A stretch of 64,000 nt of DNA from positions 2,790,001 through 2,854,000 of the forward strand of contig NZ_CP020892.1 in assembly GCF_002163625.1 (NCBI RefSeq), in the 5' to 3' direction. Shown here piece by piece: positions 52,903-64,000 of the stretch. Numbering within the stretch: the stretch's first letter is position 1; each line of letters begins with the position of its first letter. The position numbers and the translations under genes are program-made. The stretch comes from Pseudomonas sp. M30-35 (lineage in GTDB: Bacteria; Pseudomonadota; Gammaproteobacteria; Pseudomonadales; Pseudomonadaceae). Under the pieces are notes generated by a model. That model was not told the origin of the DNA, did not search any database, and worked only from the letters and a program-made list of their open reading frames with translations.

Positions 52903-54036
52903 ATGAACGCAATTCGTTACGAGTTTGAGCAGCTTTCTGCGATCAATTACCTCAATCATGCAGCTATTTCGCCGTGGCCGCAGCGTGCGGTAGAGGCGGT
53001 AAATCGCTTCGCCAACCAGAACGCAATGCTCGGTGCGCGCAACTATTCTGACTGGCTGATAACCGAGCAATTACTGCGCGAACGCCTGGCCCGTATGGTT
53101 AACACGCCTTCGACCGATGATATCGCCCTGGTCAAAAATACGTCTCAAGCGCTGTCTTACGTCGCCTTTGGACTCGACTGGCAACCCGGCGATCAAGTGG
53201 TTATCAGCGATGAAGAGTTTCCTTCAAATAAAATTGTCTGGCAGGCATTAAGCTCGCAAGGAGTTGAGGTAAAACAGGTCAATTTGGCCAATAGCGACCC
53301 GGAAGCCGCCTTACTCAATGCTTGCGGCCCCCAAACGCGCCTGCTTTCAATCAGCGCGGTGCAGTTTGCCAGTGGCTTGCGCCTCAATCTGCAGCGCCTC
53401 GGTCACGGCTGCAAGCAGCGCAGCGTATTGTTCTGTGTCGATGCGATCCAGCAAATAGGCGCCCTGCCCTTTGACGTGCAGGCCAGTGAATGTGATTTCG
53501 CCATGGCTGATGGTCATAAGTGGATGCTCGGCCCAGAAGGCCTTGGCCTGTTCTACTGCCGCAGCGAACTACGCCAGAGTCTCAAGCTTCACGAATACGG
53601 CTGGCATATGCTTGAGCATGCCGGAGATTACTCGCGCACTGACTGGCAGCCAGCCAAGAGCGCAGTGCGCTTTGAATCAGGTAGCCCAAATATGCTTGGC
53701 ACCATGGCGCTAGAGGCCAGCCTGTCGCTACTTGAAGAGGTGGGCATGATTGCAGTGGGTAATGCCCTGGAAGAGCGTGTGCTAGAGCTAACTACCGAGC
53801 TGGGCCGGATGACCGGCATTAACCTGCACAGCCCACTGACTCCAGAACGACGCGCGGGCATTATCAACTTCACCCTTGATGGCTGGGACCCGCAAGCGCT
53901 GTTTGAGCACCTCAAACAAAACAATGTCGTTTGCGCACGTCGTGGCAAAGGCATTCGCCTTTCGCCGCACTTTTACACGAAGCCAACGGTTATTGAGTCG
54001 ACTTTACGCCTGATACGCCAAGCCAGTAGCGGTTGA
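52903..54036 (+). CDS. Class V aminotransferase/cysteine desulfurase-like PLP enzyme
   Basis: A 377-residue fold-type I PLP enzyme. It has YLNHAAISPWPQRAVEA near residue 17, the VKNTSQALSYV cofactor-phosphate region near 73, VVISDEEFPSN, VLFCVDAIQQIGALPFDV with the PLP Asp, and the Schiff-base Lys in MADGHKWMLGPEGLGLFY near 205. The family includes aminotransferases, desulfurases and kynureninase-like enzymes; which reaction applies is unclear. The ATG at 52903 follows GGATCATCC. It is divergent from the TetR gene and ends at a strong terminator. Confidence 0.85.
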   Translation: MNAIRYEFEQLSAINYLNHAAISPWPQRAVEAVNRFANQNAMLGARNYSDWLITEQLLRERLARMVNTPSTDDIALVKNTSQALSYVAFGLDWQPGDQVVISDEEFPSNKIVWQALSSQGVEVKQVNLANSDPEAALLNACGPQTRLLSISAVQFASGLRLNLQRLGHGCKQRSVLFCVDAIQQIGALPFDVQASECDFAMADGHKWMLGPEGLGLFYCRSELRQSLKLHEYGWHMLEHAGDYSRTDWQPAKSAVRFESGSPNMLGTMALEASLSLLEEVGMIAVGNALEERVLELTTELGRMTGINLHSPLTPERRAGIINFTLDGWDPQALFEHLKQNNVVCARRGKGIRLSPHFYTKPTVIESTLRLIRQASSG

Positions 54037-54207
54037 GAACTGAGCAGTAGGTGCGGTATTCCAAATACGTTTAAAAACCCGCGATATAGTGCTGGACGAT
54101 CGGAAAAGTTGACCAATACTCATAAGTACTGGCGCGGCATCTCCCCCCAAGTGACTCGCCAGCGAAGGTACCGTGGACCGCGTACCTTGATTACTCCTAA
54201 TGGTCTT

Positions 54208-54243
54208 AACCCGGATTCACCCCCCAGAACCCGGGTTTTTTTT
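54208..54243 (+). terminator. Terminator after the aminotransferase gene
   Basis: An 11-bp stem (AACCCGGATTC / GAACCCGGGTT, one mismatch) with an 8-base loop, followed by eight T. It lies about 170 bases after the aminotransferase stop and 20 bases before the convergent tatD end. Confidence 0.85.
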
Positions 54244-54263
54244 GCCCAGGATTTGTGCCGCTA

Positions 54264-55046
54264 TCAGCCTACTCGCGCCAGCGGGAACAAGCGTTTGAAG
54301 TTGTTCGAGGTCTGCTCGGCAAGCTGCTCATAACTGACGCCACGCAACACCGCCAAATACTCAGCAACGTCACGCACGTACTCCGGCAAATTCGGTTTGC
54401 CGCGATGAGGCACCGGTGCCAGGTACGGCGAGTCAGTCTCAACCAATAAACGATCAACCGGTACCTGGCGAGCGACTTCACGCAGTGCATCGGCATTGCG
54501 GAAAGTGACGATCCCCGACAATGAGATATAAAAGCCCAGATCCAGCGCGGCCTTGGCCATGTCCCAGTCTTCAGTAAAGCAGTGCAGCACTCCGGCTTGC
54601 GGCAATGCAGCCTCACGCAACAGTTGCAAGGTATCTGCGCGGGCACCTCGGGTATGCACAATGACTGGCTTGGCGGTCGCTTGAGCCGCTTCCAGATGCA
54701 GACGAAACGACGCTTGTTGCAACTCAGCGGCTTCTGGCTCGTAGTGATAATCAAGGCCCGTCTCGCCAATGGCAACTACGCGCGGATGCTCAAGTTCACT
54801 GAGCAGCCAGTCCATTGCTGGCGTTGCGCCCGGCTCCAAGTCCAGCGGATGCACACCGACCGAGCAATCAACATCGTCATAGCGATCAGCCAGGCCTTTC
54901 ACCGCAGCAGCGTTATCTGCGCTTACACCGATGCATAGGAAGTGGCCGACTCCACGCGCCCGCGCAGCATCAAGTGCGGCATCGAGCGAGCCGTTATGAG
55001 CGCCAAGATCCAGACGGTCGAGATGGCAGTGCGAGTCAATCAACAT
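54264..55046 (-). CDS. TatD-family metal-dependent hydrolase
   Basis: A 260-residue TatD DNase/YcfH-like protein: an amidohydrolase TIM barrel with metal motifs LIDSHCHLDRL at the N-terminus, GETGLDYHYEPE near 97, KPVIVHTRGA near 135, GVLHCFTEDW near 160 and the late LLVETDSPYLAPVPHRGKPN near 205. The ATG that begins MLIDSHCHL was taken; the in-frame extension upstream overlaps the hairpin at 55081-55111. It lies in the conserved run with pilZ and holB. Confidence 0.93.
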   Translation of the reverse strand: MLIDSHCHLDRLDLGAHNGSLDAALDAARARGVGHFLCIGVSADNAAAVKGLADRYDDVDCSVGVHPLDLEPGATPAMDWLLSELEHPRVVAIGETGLDYHYEPEAAELQQASFRLHLEAAQATAKPVIVHTRGARADTLQLLREAALPQAGVLHCFTEDWDMAKAALDLGFYISLSGIVTFRNADALREVARQVPVDRLLVETDSPYLAPVPHRGKPNLPEYVRDVAEYLAVLRGVSYEQLAEQTSNNFKRLFPLARVG

Positions 55047-55080
55047 AAAAACCCAATAATCTTCAGCAAATAGAGTGAAT

Positions 55081-55111
55081 GCAAAAGGCCGCAATCAATG
55101 CGGCCTTTTGC
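55081..55111 (-). terminator. Intercistronic terminator-like hairpin between pilZ and tatD
   Basis: A perfect 13-bp stem (GCAAAAGGCCGCA / TGCGGCCTTTTGC) with a 5-base loop 26 bases after pilZ. The T-run lies inside the stem on both strands, so it may end pilZ transcripts or only reduce read-through into tatD. Confidence 0.65.
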
Positions 55112-55136
55112 GTTATAGCATGTGCGGGCAATCTGC

Positions 55137-55493
55137 TTACATGGTGTGCGTCGGACGATCCGATTTAAGCGCACCCGCCAGGTAAGTTTCGATTTTGTTG
55201 CGCGCGGTGTTATCACCGTCATTGAACTGCACGCCAACGCCGGCTGCACGGTTTCCCTGCGCGCCCTTTGGAGTGATCCAAACGACTTTACCGGCAACTG
55301 GAATTTTTTCAGGCTCATCCATCAGATTGAGCAACATGAATACTTCATCACCCAACTTGTAGCTTTTGTTGGTCGGGATAAACAACCCACCATTTTTGAT
55401 GAAAGGCATGTAAGCGGCATAGAGCACGGACTTGTCTTTGATGGTCAGAGACAAGATTCCATTACGCGGGCCCAGGTTAGGTGGCAAGCTCAT
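55137..55493 (-). CDS. pilZ: Type IV pilus protein PilZ
   Basis: A 118-residue PilZ, the same length as the Pseudomonas type IV pilus PilZ. It shows LTIKDKSVLYAAYMPFIKNGGLFIPTN, VFMLLNLMDEPEKIPVAGKVVW and GVGVQFND; the RxxxR and (D/N)xSxxG c-di-GMP motifs are absent, as expected for this founding member, which works with FimX and PilB instead. It is needed for pilus assembly. It sits directly downstream of holB with 37 bases between. Confidence 0.95.
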   Translation of the reverse strand: MSLPPNLGPRNGILSLTIKDKSVLYAAYMPFIKNGGLFIPTNKSYKLGDEVFMLLNLMDEPEKIPVAGKVVWITPKGAQGNRAAGVGVQFNDGDNTARNKIETYLAGALKSDRPTHTM

Positions 55494-55530
55494 GCGGCAT
55501 TCCTGATTTTTTTAAGACTAGTCGGCGATT

Positions 55531-58203
<2,673 letters not shown>

Positions 58204-58206
58204 GAA

Positions 58207-59022
58207 TTAGCTATCCAATAAATCACGAGCAATTGCCTGCAGTTTACGGGTCATAGGCCCAGCCAGCCAGCGACTATCGAGCAGTTCTAGTACCGGCCAC
58301 ACGCCATAAACACTATTACAAACAAAGACCTCGTCAGCACTGCGCAGATCGTTGAGGCTGATATCTGCCACCGTGCAAGGGATCGACAACTGCGCGGCCT
58401 GTTCCAGCAACTCAGCGCGCATCACTCCGGCAACGCCGCAACGCGTCAAGTCAGGTGTGAACAGTTGTTCATTTTTGAGCATAAAAATATTGCTGTAGAC
58501 CGCCTCAACCACGCGACCACTGGCATCGCACATCAAACCTTCCGCATAAGCTGGGTCATCCCACTCGGCACGTGCCAACACCTGCTCAAGGCGATTGAGG
58601 TGCTTCAGCCCGGCGAGCAACGGCTGCTCTGCCAAACGCGTAGCGCAGGCAAACAGACGCACGCCCTGCGCGGCATTTTCAGGCGGGTACTTAGGGGCTG
58701 CGGAACCTTGCAGAATACGCCGTGGCAGCGCAGCGTGTGGTGGCGCATAGCCACGCAGGCCATCACCGCGGGTGATGATCAGTTTAGCGACGCCGTCACC
58801 CAGCGCCGCACTGAACGCCAACAACTCGTCACGCAGAAGTGTTTGATCAAGCGCGATACTCAGGCGAGCGCAGCCCTGAGCCAAACGACTCAGGTGACGT
58901 TCAAGCAACACCGGAGTACCGGCGGTTACGGCGACAGTCTCAAACAAACCATCGCCGTAAGCCAAGCCGCGATCCTTGATCGACAGCAACTCATCAGGGC
59001 GACCGTCGATCCAGCTCAACAT
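58207..59022 (-). CDS. pabC: Aminodeoxychorismate lyase
   Basis: A 271-residue fold-type IV PLP enzyme that turns 4-amino-4-deoxychorismate into p-aminobenzoate for folate. RGLAYGDGLFETVAV near residue 17, LIITRGDGLRGYAPP near 98, the PLP Lys in LKHLNRLEQVLARAEWDD near 138, and SNIFMLKNEQLFTP near 178. ATG 59022 overlaps the fabF TGA by one base, giving the family length; the TTG start three bases earlier would add one residue. Confidence 0.93.
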   Translation of the reverse strand: MLSWIDGRPDELLSIKDRGLAYGDGLFETVAVTAGTPVLLERHLSRLAQGCARLSIALDQTLLRDELLAFSAALGDGVAKLIITRGDGLRGYAPPHAALPRRILQGSAAPKYPPENAAQGVRLFACATRLAEQPLLAGLKHLNRLEQVLARAEWDDPAYAEGLMCDASGRVVEAVYSNIFMLKNEQLFTPDLTRCGVAGVMRAELLEQAAQLSIPCTVADISLNDLRSADEVFVCNSVYGVWPVLELLDSRWLAGPMTRKLQAIARDLLDS

Positions 59023-60266
59023 CAATCGTTGAACCGGCGGAACACCAGCGAGCCATTAGTGCCGCCAAAACCGAAGGAGTTGGACAGCACCACATCAATC
59101 GGCATTTCTTTAGCTGTGTGTGGCACCAAATCCAGATCACAACCTTCATCCGGCTGGTCGAGGTTGATGGTCGGCGGCGCAACTTGATCGCGAATAGCCA
59201 ACACACTGAAGATTGCCTCTACAGCGCCCGCAGCGCCAAGCAAGTGACCGGTCATTGACTTGGTCGAGCTGACACTGAGCTTGTAGGCGTGATCACCGAA
59301 AACGGACTTGACCGCAGCAATCTCAGCCTTGTCACCAGCCATCGTCGATGTACCGTGGGCGTTAATGTACTGCACTTGATCCGGGTTCAAACCAGCATCA
59401 CGCACGGCGTTCGCCATGCAGCGCGCCGCACCAACACCGTCTTCCGGTGGAGAGGTCATGTGGAAAGCGTCACCGCTCATACCGAAGCCAATCAGTTCGG
59501 CATAAATGTGAGCGCCACGCGCCTTGGCATGCTCAAGCTCTTCAAGCACTAATGTTCCGGCGCCATCAGACAAAACAAAACCATCACGATCCACATCCCA
59601 TGGCCGGCTGGCCTTGGCTGGCTCATCGTTACGCGTTGACAGTGCACGCGCCGCAGCAAAGCCGCCCATGCCCAAACCGCATGCGGCCATTTCAGCGCCG
59701 CCAGCAAGCATTACGTCAGCCTCGCCATAAGCGATGTTACGCGCTGCCATACCGATGCAATGGGTACCGGTGGTACAGGCCGTAGCAATGGCGTAATTGG
59801 GTCCCTGCAGGCCTAAGTGGATCGACAGGAAACCAGAAATCATATTGATAATCGAGCCCGGCACAAAGAACGGCGAAATGCGCCGTGGGCCTTGCTCCAG
59901 CAGGACTTTGCAGCTGTTCTCGATATTGGTTAAACCACCAATACCTGAACCCAGCGCCACACCAATGCGCTCACGGTTTGCATCTGCGACTTCCAGGCCG
60001 GAGTCACGCATTGCCTGAAAACTGGCCGCTAAACCGTACTGAATGAATAAATCGAGCTTGCGCGCCTCTTTAGCAGACAAGTACTGCTCGACATCAAAGC
60101 CTTTAACCGAACCACCAAAACGGGTGGAATAAGCAGAAAGATCAATATGCTCGATCAGGCCAATACCGCTTTGTCCGGCCAAAATGCCCTGCCAACTGCT
60201 CGGCACATCGTTACCCAGCGGCGACAGCATGCCCATACCGGTAACTACGACGCGTCTACGCGACAC
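59022..60266 (-). CDS. fabF: Beta-ketoacyl-ACP synthase II
   Basis: A 414-residue KAS II that elongates acyl-ACP by condensation with malonyl-ACP and controls unsaturated fatty acid chain length. Active-site Cys in [12 protein letters not shown] near 163, His in [13 protein letters not shown] near 303 and [12 protein letters not shown] near 340. The GTG start ([12 protein letters not shown]) has AAAGGAGATTGCT in front. It lies after acpP with a terminator between, and before pabC with a one-base overlap. Confidence 0.95.
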   Translation of the reverse strand: MSRRRVVVTGMGMLSPLGNDVPSSWQGILAGQSGIGLIEHIDLSAYSTRFGGSVKGFDVEQYLSAKEARKLDLFIQYGLAASFQAMRDSGLEVADANRERIGVALGSGIGGLTNIENSCKVLLEQGPRRISPFFVPGSIINMISGFLSIHLGLQGPNYAIATACTTGTHCIGMAARNIAYGEADVMLAGGAEMAACGLGMGGFAAARALSTRNDEPAKASRPWDVDRDGFVLSDGAGTLVLEELEHAKARGAHIYAELIGFGMSGDAFHMTSPPEDGVGAARCMANAVRDAGLNPDQVQYINAHGTSTMAGDKAEIAAVKSVFGDHAYKLSVSSTKSMTGHLLGAAGAVEAIFSVLAIRDQVAPPTINLDQPDEGCDLDLVPHTAKEMPIDVVLSNSFGFGGTNGSLVFRRFND

Positions 60267-60441
60267 AGCAATCTCCTTTGTTCTGTTTTACAACGCACGG
60301 TTGCAGCCTACGCGAGTGTAATAAACACTCAATCACTTTGCAGATATACAGCACAGTGAAGGCTTCGCGTATTGCAGTGCAGGTCGAGCCATGCATTTAC
60401 GCGCTGCAATCCAAAATCAGGCTAACAACAGCCAGTTAAAG

Positions 60442-60476
60442 AAAAGCCGCACGGACATAAAGACCGTACGGCTTTT
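60442..60476 (-). terminator. Terminator after acpP
   Basis: A 13-bp stem (AAAAGCCGCACGG with CCGTACGGCTTTT, one G.T pair) with a 9-base loop, followed on the minus strand by TTTTCTTT. It is 27 bases after the acpP stop and allows partial read-through to fabF, as is usual for acpP. Confidence 0.85.
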
Positions 60477-60502
60477 TCTAATCGGGTAACCGACGATAAA
60501 CG

Positions 60503-60736
60503 TTAGGCGTTAGCGGTAACGTAATCGATAGCTTCCTGAACAGAGGTGATCTTCTCAGCTTGCTCGTCCGGGATCTCGGTTTCGAACTCTTCTTCGAGAG
60601 CCATCACCAGCTCAACGGTGTCAAGAGAGTCGGCACCCAGGTCTTCAACGAAGGAAGCGCTGTTGGTTACTTCTTCTTCTTTTACGCCCAGTTGCTCAGC
60701 AACGATTTTCTTGACGCGTTCTTCGATGGTGCTCAT
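60503..60736 (-). CDS. acpP: Acyl carrier protein
   Basis: A 77-residue acidic protein with the phosphopantetheine site [13 protein letters not shown]; Ser37 carries the arm. It shuttles acyl chains through FabD, FabG, FabF and PlsX, most of which are encoded around it. Predicted four-helix fold ([30 protein letters not shown]). Strongly biased codon use and a terminator directly after fit high expression. Upstream lies a 200-base gap with room for its own promoter. Confidence 0.97.
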   Translation of the reverse strand: MSTIEERVKKIVAEQLGVKEEEVTNSASFVEDLGADSLDTVELVMALEEEFETEIPDEQAEKITSVQEAIDYVTANA

Positions 60737-60936
60737 ACCGTATTTTCACTCCTAGTTGGACAAATCCAGGCAGCTTGTCTGTGCGGCCAAGTGTATATAA
60801 AGGGTTTTTAGCATTTCAAGCTGAATGCAGGGATGCCCCCAAAAAACACTTCAACGATCTGTCTATAAACCTGTTGCATATTTATAACGGATTTTAGACA
60901 AAACCTATGACAGTTTTCTGAAGACCGCCGTCACAT

Positions 60937-61680
60937 TTAGCTCATGTACATCCCGCCATTCACAGGGATAGTAGCCCCTGTGACGTATGCTGCGCCATCA
61001 GAAGCAAGGAAAGAGACAACATTAGCAATCTCTTGTGCCTGCCCCAAACGGCCCAGCGGAATCTGTGTTAGCAATGCTTCACGCTGTGCTTCCGGCAATT
61101 CACGGGTCATATCAGTATCGATAAAACCTGGCGCCACTGCGTTCACTGTAATCGAACGCGAACCTACTTCACGTGCCAGCGCGCGACCAAAACCTTCAAG
61201 TCCCGCTTTGGCGGCAGCGTAGTTTACCTGTCCACCGTTGCCCATGGCACCTACTACAGAGCCAATATTGATAATACGACCAAAACGCGCCTTGGTCATA
61301 CCCCGCAAAACAGCTTTCGACAAGCGATAGAGGCTGTTGAGGTTGGTATCAATGACATCAAACCATTCGTCGTCTTTCATCCGCAACATTAAATTGTCAC
61401 GGGTGATGCCGGCATTGTTGACCAGAATTAACGGCTGGCCGAACTGTTTCTGAATATTTTCCAGCACGGCGCTGACTGATTCGTCATTGCAAACATCGAG
61501 CATCATACCGATGCCTTCGATGTTGTTGGATTTTAGTGTTTCAGTGATACGACCCGCGCCCGACTCAGACGTCGCAGTACCAATCACAACAGCGCCCTGG
61601 CGACCCAATTCAAGGGCGATAGCCTGGCCGATACCACGGCTCGCGCCGGTAACCAGTGCAACTTTACCTTGCAAACTCAT
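60937..61680 (-). CDS. fabG: 3-oxoacyl-ACP reductase
   Basis: A 247-residue SDR that reduces 3-oxoacyl-ACP with NADPH. Cofactor motif TGASRGIGQA near 11, NNAGITRDN near 87, Ser and YAAAKAG (Tyr150/Lys154 region), and ASDGAAYVTGATIPVNGGMYMS at the end. ATG 61680 was chosen because GAGGAA is 8 bases before it; the ATG two codons earlier overlaps that site. It follows fabD by 14 bases. Confidence 0.96.
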   Translation of the reverse strand: MSLQGKVALVTGASRGIGQAIALELGRQGAVVIGTATSESGAGRITETLKSNNIEGIGMMLDVCNDESVSAVLENIQKQFGQPLILVNNAGITRDNLMLRMKDDEWFDVIDTNLNSLYRLSKAVLRGMTKARFGRIINIGSVVGAMGNGGQVNYAAAKAGLEGFGRALAREVGSRSITVNAVAPGFIDTDMTRELPEAQREALLTQIPLGRLGQAQEIANVVSFLASDGAAYVTGATIPVNGGMYMS

Positions 61681-61694
61681 ACTCATTTCCTCAA

Positions 61695-62633
61695 TCAGGC
61701 CAACGCCGCACGTGCAGCAGCGAAAGCGTCTGGGGTTTCCAGATTGTGGGTATTGATACCTTTCACACAGCGCTTATTCAAACCCGAAAGCACTTTACCC
61801 GGGCCACATTCAACCAGATCAGTGACACCTTGCTCAGACAGGCAAACCATCGATTCAACCCAACGCACCGGGCTGTACAACTGCGCCAAAAGGTCAGCTT
61901 TGAGCACTTCAAGGTCAACCACAACTGCCGCACTGACGTTTTGCACCAATGCAATCTGCGGCGTCTGCCAGTCAATTGCCGAAACCGCCGCAGCGAAACG
62001 CTCAGCTGCAGGACGCATCAATGCACAGTGAGACGGAACACTGACCGGCAACGCCATGGCACGCTTGGCACCACGCGCCTTGCAGGCATCGATAGCGCGC
62101 GCTACAGCGTCAGCACTACCGGCAATAACCACCTGACCCGGAGCATTGAAGTTCACTGCACTGACCACATCACCCTGCGCAGCTTCTGCACAGGCAGCCA
62201 GTACGTCAGCGTCTTCAAGACCGAGAATCGCCGCCATACCGCCCTGACCTGCAGGTACCGCTTGCTGCATTAACTGACCGCGATGCTCAACCAACTTCAC
62301 AGCATCGGCCAGCGTCAGGCTGCCTGCGGCGACTAAAGCCGAATACTCGCCCAAACTGTGCCCAGCGACAAAAGCCGGCTTAGCACCGCCCTCAGCCAAC
62401 CACAGACGCCACAAGGCAATCGAAGCAGTAAGAATCGCAGGCTGGGTTTTGTCAGTTTGATTGAGTGGCTCTTCCGGGCCTTGCTGAGTCAGCGCCCAGA
62501 GATCATAACCAAGCGCCGCGGAGGCCTCGGCAAAGGTATCGATAATGACTTTTTGCTGGGCACCAAGGTCAGCCAGCATGGCCAAGGACTGTGAGCCTTG
62601 ACCTGGAAAGACGAATGCGAAGGATGCAGACAT
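61695..62633 (-). CDS. fabD: Malonyl-CoA:ACP transacylase
   Basis: A 312-residue acyltransferase that loads malonate on AcpP. FVFPGQGSQS at the N-terminus, the active-site Ser in VAGHSLGEYSAL near 92, an Arg near 117 (HRGQLMQ) and the His in VPSHCALM near 200. The product feeds FabF and the other condensing enzymes. It lies upstream of fabG and 107 bases after plsX, where a separate promoter could fit. Confidence 0.96.
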   Translation of the reverse strand: MSASFAFVFPGQGSQSLAMLADLGAQQKVIIDTFAEASAALGYDLWALTQQGPEEPLNQTDKTQPAILTASIALWRLWLAEGGAKPAFVAGHSLGEYSALVAAGSLTLADAVKLVEHRGQLMQQAVPAGQGGMAAILGLEDADVLAACAEAAQGDVVSAVNFNAPGQVVIAGSADAVARAIDACKARGAKRAMALPVSVPSHCALMRPAAERFAAAVSAIDWQTPQIALVQNVSAAVVVDLEVLKADLLAQLYSPVRWVESMVCLSEQGVTDLVECGPGKVLSGLNKRCVKGINTHNLETPDAFAAARAALA

Positions 62634-62740
62634 TTAAACAGATCCCTAGTGTTGTTTAACGTCGGGTAAGTTGGCGCAGAACATCGTCTGTGCACAACAC
62701 GCTGTCGCTTGGATGTCCGAGCATCCAGTGCAGTCACATT

Positions 62741-63751
62741 CTAACGCAACAGATCGTCAAGACGACCCTGTAATCGCTGCGGTAGATTTTCTTCGATCTC
62801 CGTCAAAGCTCGGCGAATTGCACTCTGAAAGCCTGCATCATCTGCCGCACCATGACTTTTAACAACAATTCCCTGCAAACCCAACAAGCTCGCACCATTA
62901 TGTTTCGAAGGCGCGAGCTCGCTTTGCAAGCGCTTCAAGAGCGGCAAAACCATAAGCCCCAGCGCACGACTCAGCATGTTACGCGCGAATAAATCACTAA
63001 TGCGCCCAGAGATCATGCTAGCCAATCCTTCACTGGACTTGAGCACTATATTGCCGACAAACCCATCACATACCACCACATCAGCCACGCCGCGATAGAG
63101 ACCATCGCCCTCAACAAAGCCGACATAATTAAGCTCAGCATGCTGTTGCAGTAACGCTGCGGCCGCCCTCACCTGCTGATTACCCTTGATTAACTCGGTA
63201 CCCACATTAAGCAAGCCTACACGCGGCATGCGAACCCCCTGGGCTTCAGCCGCAACAGAACCCATTACTGCAAACTGCAATAGGTTTTCTGCCGAGCAAT
63301 CAACGTTGGCGCCCAGATCAAGCAAGTAGCAAACGCCGCGCTCGGTCGGCACCGCCGTAATCATCGCCGGACGATCGATCCCCGGTAAAGTTTTAAGCAC
63401 ATAGCGTGACAGAGCCATTAAAGCGCCGGTATTACCCGCACTGACACAGGCATCAGCCTGACCCGCACTGACCAGATCAAGAGCAATACGCATGGAGGCA
63501 TCCGGCTTATTACGCAAAGCCTGCGCAGGCGACTCATCCATCGCAATCGTTTCACTGGCATGAACAATTTTCAGGCGCGAGCGATCGATATCAGGATGCT
63601 GATCAATCAGACGTTGAATAACAGGGGATTGGCCGACGAGGACCAGGTGCAGCGAGGGGTATTTCTGCAGGCAAGCGATACTTGCCGGAACAATGCAGTG
63701 AGGACCGAAGTCCCCACCCATTGCATCAATCGCGATGATTGGAGCGGACAA
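62741..63751 (-). CDS. plsX: Phosphate acyltransferase PlsX
   Basis: A 336-residue PlsX that converts acyl-ACP to acyl-phosphate for phospholipid synthesis. [19 protein letters not shown] at the N-terminus, [19 protein letters not shown] near 105, the [13 protein letters not shown] block and [18 protein letters not shown] near 230. The start is TTG, 2 bases after the rpmF stop; a later in-frame ATG would lose the conserved N-terminal strand. Downstream lies fabD. Confidence 0.94.
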   Translation of the reverse strand: MSAPIIAIDAMGGDFGPHCIVPASIACLQKYPSLHLVLVGQSPVIQRLIDQHPDIDRSRLKIVHASETIAMDESPAQALRNKPDASMRIALDLVSAGQADACVSAGNTGALMALSRYVLKTLPGIDRPAMITAVPTERGVCYLLDLGANVDCSAENLLQFAVMGSVAAEAQGVRMPRVGLLNVGTELIKGNQQVRAAAALLQQHAELNYVGFVEGDGLYRGVADVVVCDGFVGNIVLKSSEGLASMISGRISDLFARNMLSRALGLMVLPLLKRLQSELAPSKHNGASLLGLQGIVVKSHGAADDAGFQSAIRRALTEIEENLPQRLQGRLDDLLR

Positions 63752-63753
63752 GA

Positions 63754-63936
63754 TTACTCGTCAGCGCCCTTATCAATCACTTTGCGACCCTTGTATACGC
63801 CTTCTGGCGATACGTGGTGACGCAGGTGAACTTCACCGGTGCTCTTCTCAACGGACAGAGCGTTGCCTTCGAGGGCGTCGTGTGAACGGCGCATATCGCG
63901 GGCGGAACGGGATTTTTTGTTCTGCTGAACAGCCAT
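63754..63936 (-). CDS. rpmF: 50S ribosomal protein L32
   Basis: A 60-residue L32: [22 protein letters not shown] opening, then a [16 protein letters not shown]-terminus. The Cys pairs of zinc-binding L32 are absent; this is the zinc-independent form with normal Pseudomonas length. It is in the usual yceD-rpmF-plsX order with 12 bases from yceD and 2 bases to plsX. Confidence 0.97.
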   Translation of the reverse strand: MAVQQNKKSRSARDMRRSHDALEGNALSVEKSTGEVHLRHHVSPEGVYKGRKVIDKGADE

Positions 63937-63948
63937 ACTAATTAACTC

Positions 63949-64000
63949 CTAAACGTTTGGGTCACGCTTTAACTGTGCTAATACACTGAACGGGTTGGAC
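63949..64000 (-). CDS. YceD/DUF177 protein, C-terminal fragment
   Basis: Only the last 16 codons (SNPFSVLAQLKRDPNV) lie in the window; the start is beyond its right edge. NPFxVLAxLK is the end of YceD (DUF177), which is tied to 23S rRNA accumulation, and the position directly before rpmF is conserved across proteobacteria. Confidence 0.85.
   Translation of the reverse strand, partial: SNPFSVLAQLKRDPNV

Overview
The window is a chromosomal stretch of a Pseudomonas-type gammaproteobacterium. The evidence is a complete citronellol/geraniol (acyclic terpene, atu) cluster in the gene order known from P. aeruginosa and P. citronellolis, an etfBA / etf-QO block divergent around a PsrA-like box, a Pseudomonas-length PilZ in a tatD-pilZ-holB-tmk-mltG-pabC-fabF-acpP-fabG-fabD-plsX-rpmF-yceD run, and assimilatory nitrite reductase genes behind sigma-54 promoters. 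No rRNA, tRNA, CRISPR array, phage or transposase gene was seen. All assignments come from reading the sequence; no database search was run.

Layout. 1-5.6 kb: a small exported protein, a class II DAHP synthase, a CBS-domain histidine kinase whose partner response regulator carries a frameshift, a 55-aa DUF2897 membrane protein and an orphan periplasmic solute-binding protein. 5.7-18.1 kb: a MITE-like repeat, the repressor atuR and the divergent atuABCDEFGH operon. Two 16-bp operators, exact reverse complements of each other, lie in the atuR-atuA gap. 18.1-25.6 kb: envelope and stress genes, namely a lipoprotein, a VWA lipoprotein / ECF sigma / anti-sigma operon behind an ECF-like promoter, a MocR-type regulator, an OmpA/DUF4398 lipoprotein pair and a second solute-binding protein. 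25.7-33.1 kb: an esterase-like hydrolase, etfA, etfB, etf-QO, DUF1285, DUF4823 and a FAD-dependent oxidoreductase.

33.1-36.1 kb: DUF4331, DUF4198 and HupE/UreJ, a candidate metal-handling unit. 36.2-42.3 kb: nitrite assimilation (FNT transporter, PP2C-kinase fusion, nirB, nirD). The transporter and nirB each have a sigma-54 promoter and a leader with two A-x-x-G hexaloop hairpins, the second exclusive with a terminator; this is the layout expected for NasT (ANTAR) antitermination. 42.5-47.1 kb: a periplasmic molybdenum hydroxylase trio (cytochrome c, 2Fe-2S, Tat-exported Mo subunit). 47.5-54 kb: CPA1 antiporter, RES/Xre toxin-antitoxin pair, SAM methyltransferase, radical SAM protein, a second MITE-like copy ending at a tetR stop codon, and a class V aminotransferase. 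54.2-64 kb: the conserved tatD to yceD run covering DNA replication, cell wall, folate and fatty acid/phospholipid synthesis.

How it fits together: AtuD and the other flavin acyl-CoA dehydrogenases would pass electrons to ETF and ETF-QO, and the atu products feed leucine/isovalerate and beta-oxidation routes. The strongest items for follow-up are the MITE-like repeat pair with target duplications, the twin NasT-type leaders, the AtuR operator/promoter arrangement, the frameshifted response regulator, the self-contained VWA-ECF-anti-sigma operon and the DUF4331-DUF4198-HupE unit.
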